Shown here one piece after another: positions 63,301 through 64,000 of a stretch of 64,000 bases of DNA. The stretch comes from Pseudomonas sp. M47T1 (GTDB lineage Bacteria; Pseudomonadota; Gammaproteobacteria; Pseudomonadales; Pseudomonadaceae): assembly GCF_000263855.1 (NCBI RefSeq), contig NZ_AJWX01000027.1, positions 26,597 through 90,596 of the forward strand. Reading direction: 5' to 3'. Numbering within the stretch: position 1 is the stretch's first letter; the number at the start of each line of letters is the position of its first letter. Under the pieces are notes generated by a model that did no database searches, was not told where the DNA came from, and saw only the letters and a list, made by a program, of their open reading frames with translations. A program made the position numbers and the translations under genes.

Positions 63301-63820
63301 ATTGATGCCGGCCAGCAGCCCAGTCCTCCAGCCAGTCGGCGCGGTACACCTGGTATTGGTCGTACAGGTCGGCCAGGCGTTCGGCCAACTGGTAGCGCTT
63401 GCGCAGGTCGGTGTCATCGGTGAGGAAGCGTTGCAGGGGCTCAAAATGCACCTGGTCGATCAGTTGCGGCAGCAAACGCATCAGGCGCCAGGTCAGCGGG
63501 GCTTTGTCGAGCAGAGACGTCTGGGGAATTTCGTCCTTGCCCAATACACTGCGGTAGAGCTGCCACATGAAACTGCCGGGCAGTTGCACGTCGATGGCTG
63601 CGGCAATGCCACACCCCCCCTGATCATCATCGAGAGCATCTTCGGCCAGGGCCAGCTTGAGCCACTGGGCAATGCCGTTGCTTTGTACCAGGGCGATTTC
63701 GTTTTCCAGGGGGGCCAGCGGGTAGCGCCGCATCCAGCTCACCACCAGGCTGCGCAATTCATCCAGGCGGTTGCCGTGAACCACCATGAAACCTGGTGTG
63801 AGGGGCGGATTGGCCGGCAT
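60344..63820 (-). CDS. recC: Exodeoxyribonuclease V gamma chain
   Basis: A 1158-residue Chi-recognition and scaffold subunit of RecBCD. HGNRLDELRSLVVSWMRRYPLAPLENE at the N-terminus, IVQSNGIAQWL-like sequence, and DVIVMVPDVDSYAPHIRAVF are characteristic. ATG 63820 has AAGGAA at a good distance; a later ATG before VVHGNRL is possible. It is first in recC-recB-recD. The 180 bases beyond, to the right edge, hold part of a CTGCCGCCAGGCTGC-type repeat (about 63905-63925) and probably the promoter, which I cannot mark. Confidence 0.95.
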   Translation of the reverse strand: MPANPPLTPGFMVVHGNRLDELRSLVVSWMRRYPLAPLENEIALVQSNGIAQWLKLALAEDALDDDQGGCGIAAAIDVQLPGSFMWQLYRSVLGKDEIPQTSLLDKAPLTWRLMRLLPQLIDQVHFEPLQRFLTDDTDLRKRYQLAERLADLYDQYQVYRADWLEDWAAGRHQLRNVRGEAKPLADANRWQAELWRALLHDVGEEGMAQSRAGVHQRFIERINSLEQAPPGLPNRVIVFGISSLPAQALEALAGLARFSQVLLCVHNPCRHHWSDIVADKDLLRHQYKRQARKQGMPALIDADALHQHAHPLLAAWGKQGRDYINLLDSYDDPNSYRAAFREGRIDLFSEGQPSTLLGQLQDDILELRPLAETRTTWPAVNPAKDRSIRFHIAHSAQREVEILHDQLLARFSADPHLRPRDVIVMVPDVDSYAPHIRAVFGQLERNDPRFIPFTLTDQNQRGRDPLLIAIEHLLKLPDSRFAVSEILDLLDVAALRARFGMQEGDLPTLHRWIEGAGIRWGLNAAQRAGLGLPEQLEQNSWRFGLRRMLLGYAVGGGQGYGGIEPYDEIGGLDAALIGPLVALLDALEVAHQVLSQPAEPHEWGQRLQGLTQVFFQASNEHDDYLLVQLEELREQWLRTCESVALHELLPLTVVREAWLAGLDQGKLSQRFLAGAVNFCTLMPMRAIPFKVVCLLGMNDGDYPRAQPPLDFDLMGSDYRPGDRSRREDDRYLLLEALLSAREQLYVSWVGRSIRDNSERPASVLIGQLRDHLASGWQLAGAEEGGKLNAGEQLVHGLSLEHPLQPFSARYFHEGSGLFSFAFEWRVLHADQASAPSDEVLPPHEQEEPLALTQLQDFLRNPVRHFFSQRLKVFFESAEAPLADEEPFVLDALQRYSLSDLLLTTAMATPDDVERTLHAQALRMQGSGLLPMAGFGECLQEELIEPLPDLLQRFAQLLVLWPTPVTAAKPVNFQHQGLRLDGWVSGLHQRADGNLLSVTAIANAIGGARSRKWHRLTRSWVTHLAACAVGLPLTTAVVASDDTLILSELPPQQACAALGDLLLAWQQGMRRPLPVAVKTAFAWLGQGDPMKAEAAARKAYEGDGITTDGERRESVALARQFPDFNALIDSEEFEGWCDALYRPMFEAHWRSIDADEARS

Positions 63821-64000
63821 GCTGGATTCCTTGGCTGGGGGTAACGTGGACAGGTGAGAACCTTATCAGATGTGGTGTGCGCTTGAGATCTTCTGTGAGT
63901 CCGAGCTGCCGCCAGGCTGCGACGGCGTGCGCTGCAGGCGTGTGTTCTACATGACAGCGCCTACGAGGGGAGGGGGACATTTTCAGCGGGGTAAAAAGAC

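Overview
The window looks like chromosomal DNA of a fluorescent pseudomonad close to the Pseudomonas putida group. It has GC-rich coding sequence and many REP-type hairpins (the GTAGGAGCGGGC / GCCCGCGAA type). Its right half has a gene order that I recall from P. putida: ggt, mmsB-mmsA with a divergent LysR gene, then recD-recB-recC. This species assignment rests on recall and sequence style, not on a database search.

Layout. (1) 1-12.4 kb is a catabolic island. It holds a partial aldehyde dehydrogenase, a flavin reductase, a GntR/FCD regulator, a zinc-ribbon NUDIX hydrolase, a DUF1330 protein, a RibBX-like riboflavin enzyme, a four-gene PotFGHI-type ABC importer, an NCS1 permease, a second flavin reductase and a luciferase-like monooxygenase. 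A 15-base motif (TATTATGGTATWCCA) recurs before four of these transcription units, so they probably form one regulon for uptake and FMN-dependent oxidation of an unknown, perhaps nitrogen-heterocyclic, compound. (2) 12.5-14.9 kb has a divergent hexuronate-type MFS transporter and uronate dehydrogenase around a palindrome. (3) 15.0-28.8 kb carries a complete N-methylglutamate pathway for methylamine: amtB, mgsCBA and gmaS on the minus strand, and an XRE-cupin regulator, purU, folD and mgdABCD on the plus strand. The gmaS promoter has a good sigma-54 -24/-12 element and an upstream NtrC-like site, pointing to nitrogen control. (4) 29.0-45.3 kb is mostly housekeeping or peripheral: a chemoreceptor with a sigma-28 promoter, two paralogous lipoproteins, ggt, LysR/mdaB/quinol monooxygenase, a TauE-type exporter with a divergent LysR gene, a ClC channel, a cupin, and mmsBA with its LysR gene. 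(5) 45.3-48.9 kb is a lower-GC insertion with a pyocin-domain HNH nuclease, its immunity protein, a tiny lipoprotein and two orphan proteins. (6) 48.9-54.5 kb has a diguanylate cyclase and a four-gene operon (TIM-barrel isomerase-like, 2OG-Fe(II) oxygenase-like, and an amino-acid-type ABC importer with fused permease and ATPase). (7) 54.6-63.8 kb is recC-recB-recD.

How the parts work together. In region 3, methylamine is joined to glutamate (GmaS), moved to N-methylglutamate (MgsABC) and oxidised on tetrahydrofolate (MgdABCD). FolD and PurU then release formate and regenerate the folate, while AmtB supplies ammonium uptake under presumably the same nitrogen signal. In region 1, RibBX and the two flavin reductases would supply reduced FMN to the monooxygenase, the aldehyde dehydrogenase would oxidise a downstream aldehyde, and the ABC and NCS1 transporters would import substrates. 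No tRNA, rRNA, CRISPR array or insertion sequence was seen.
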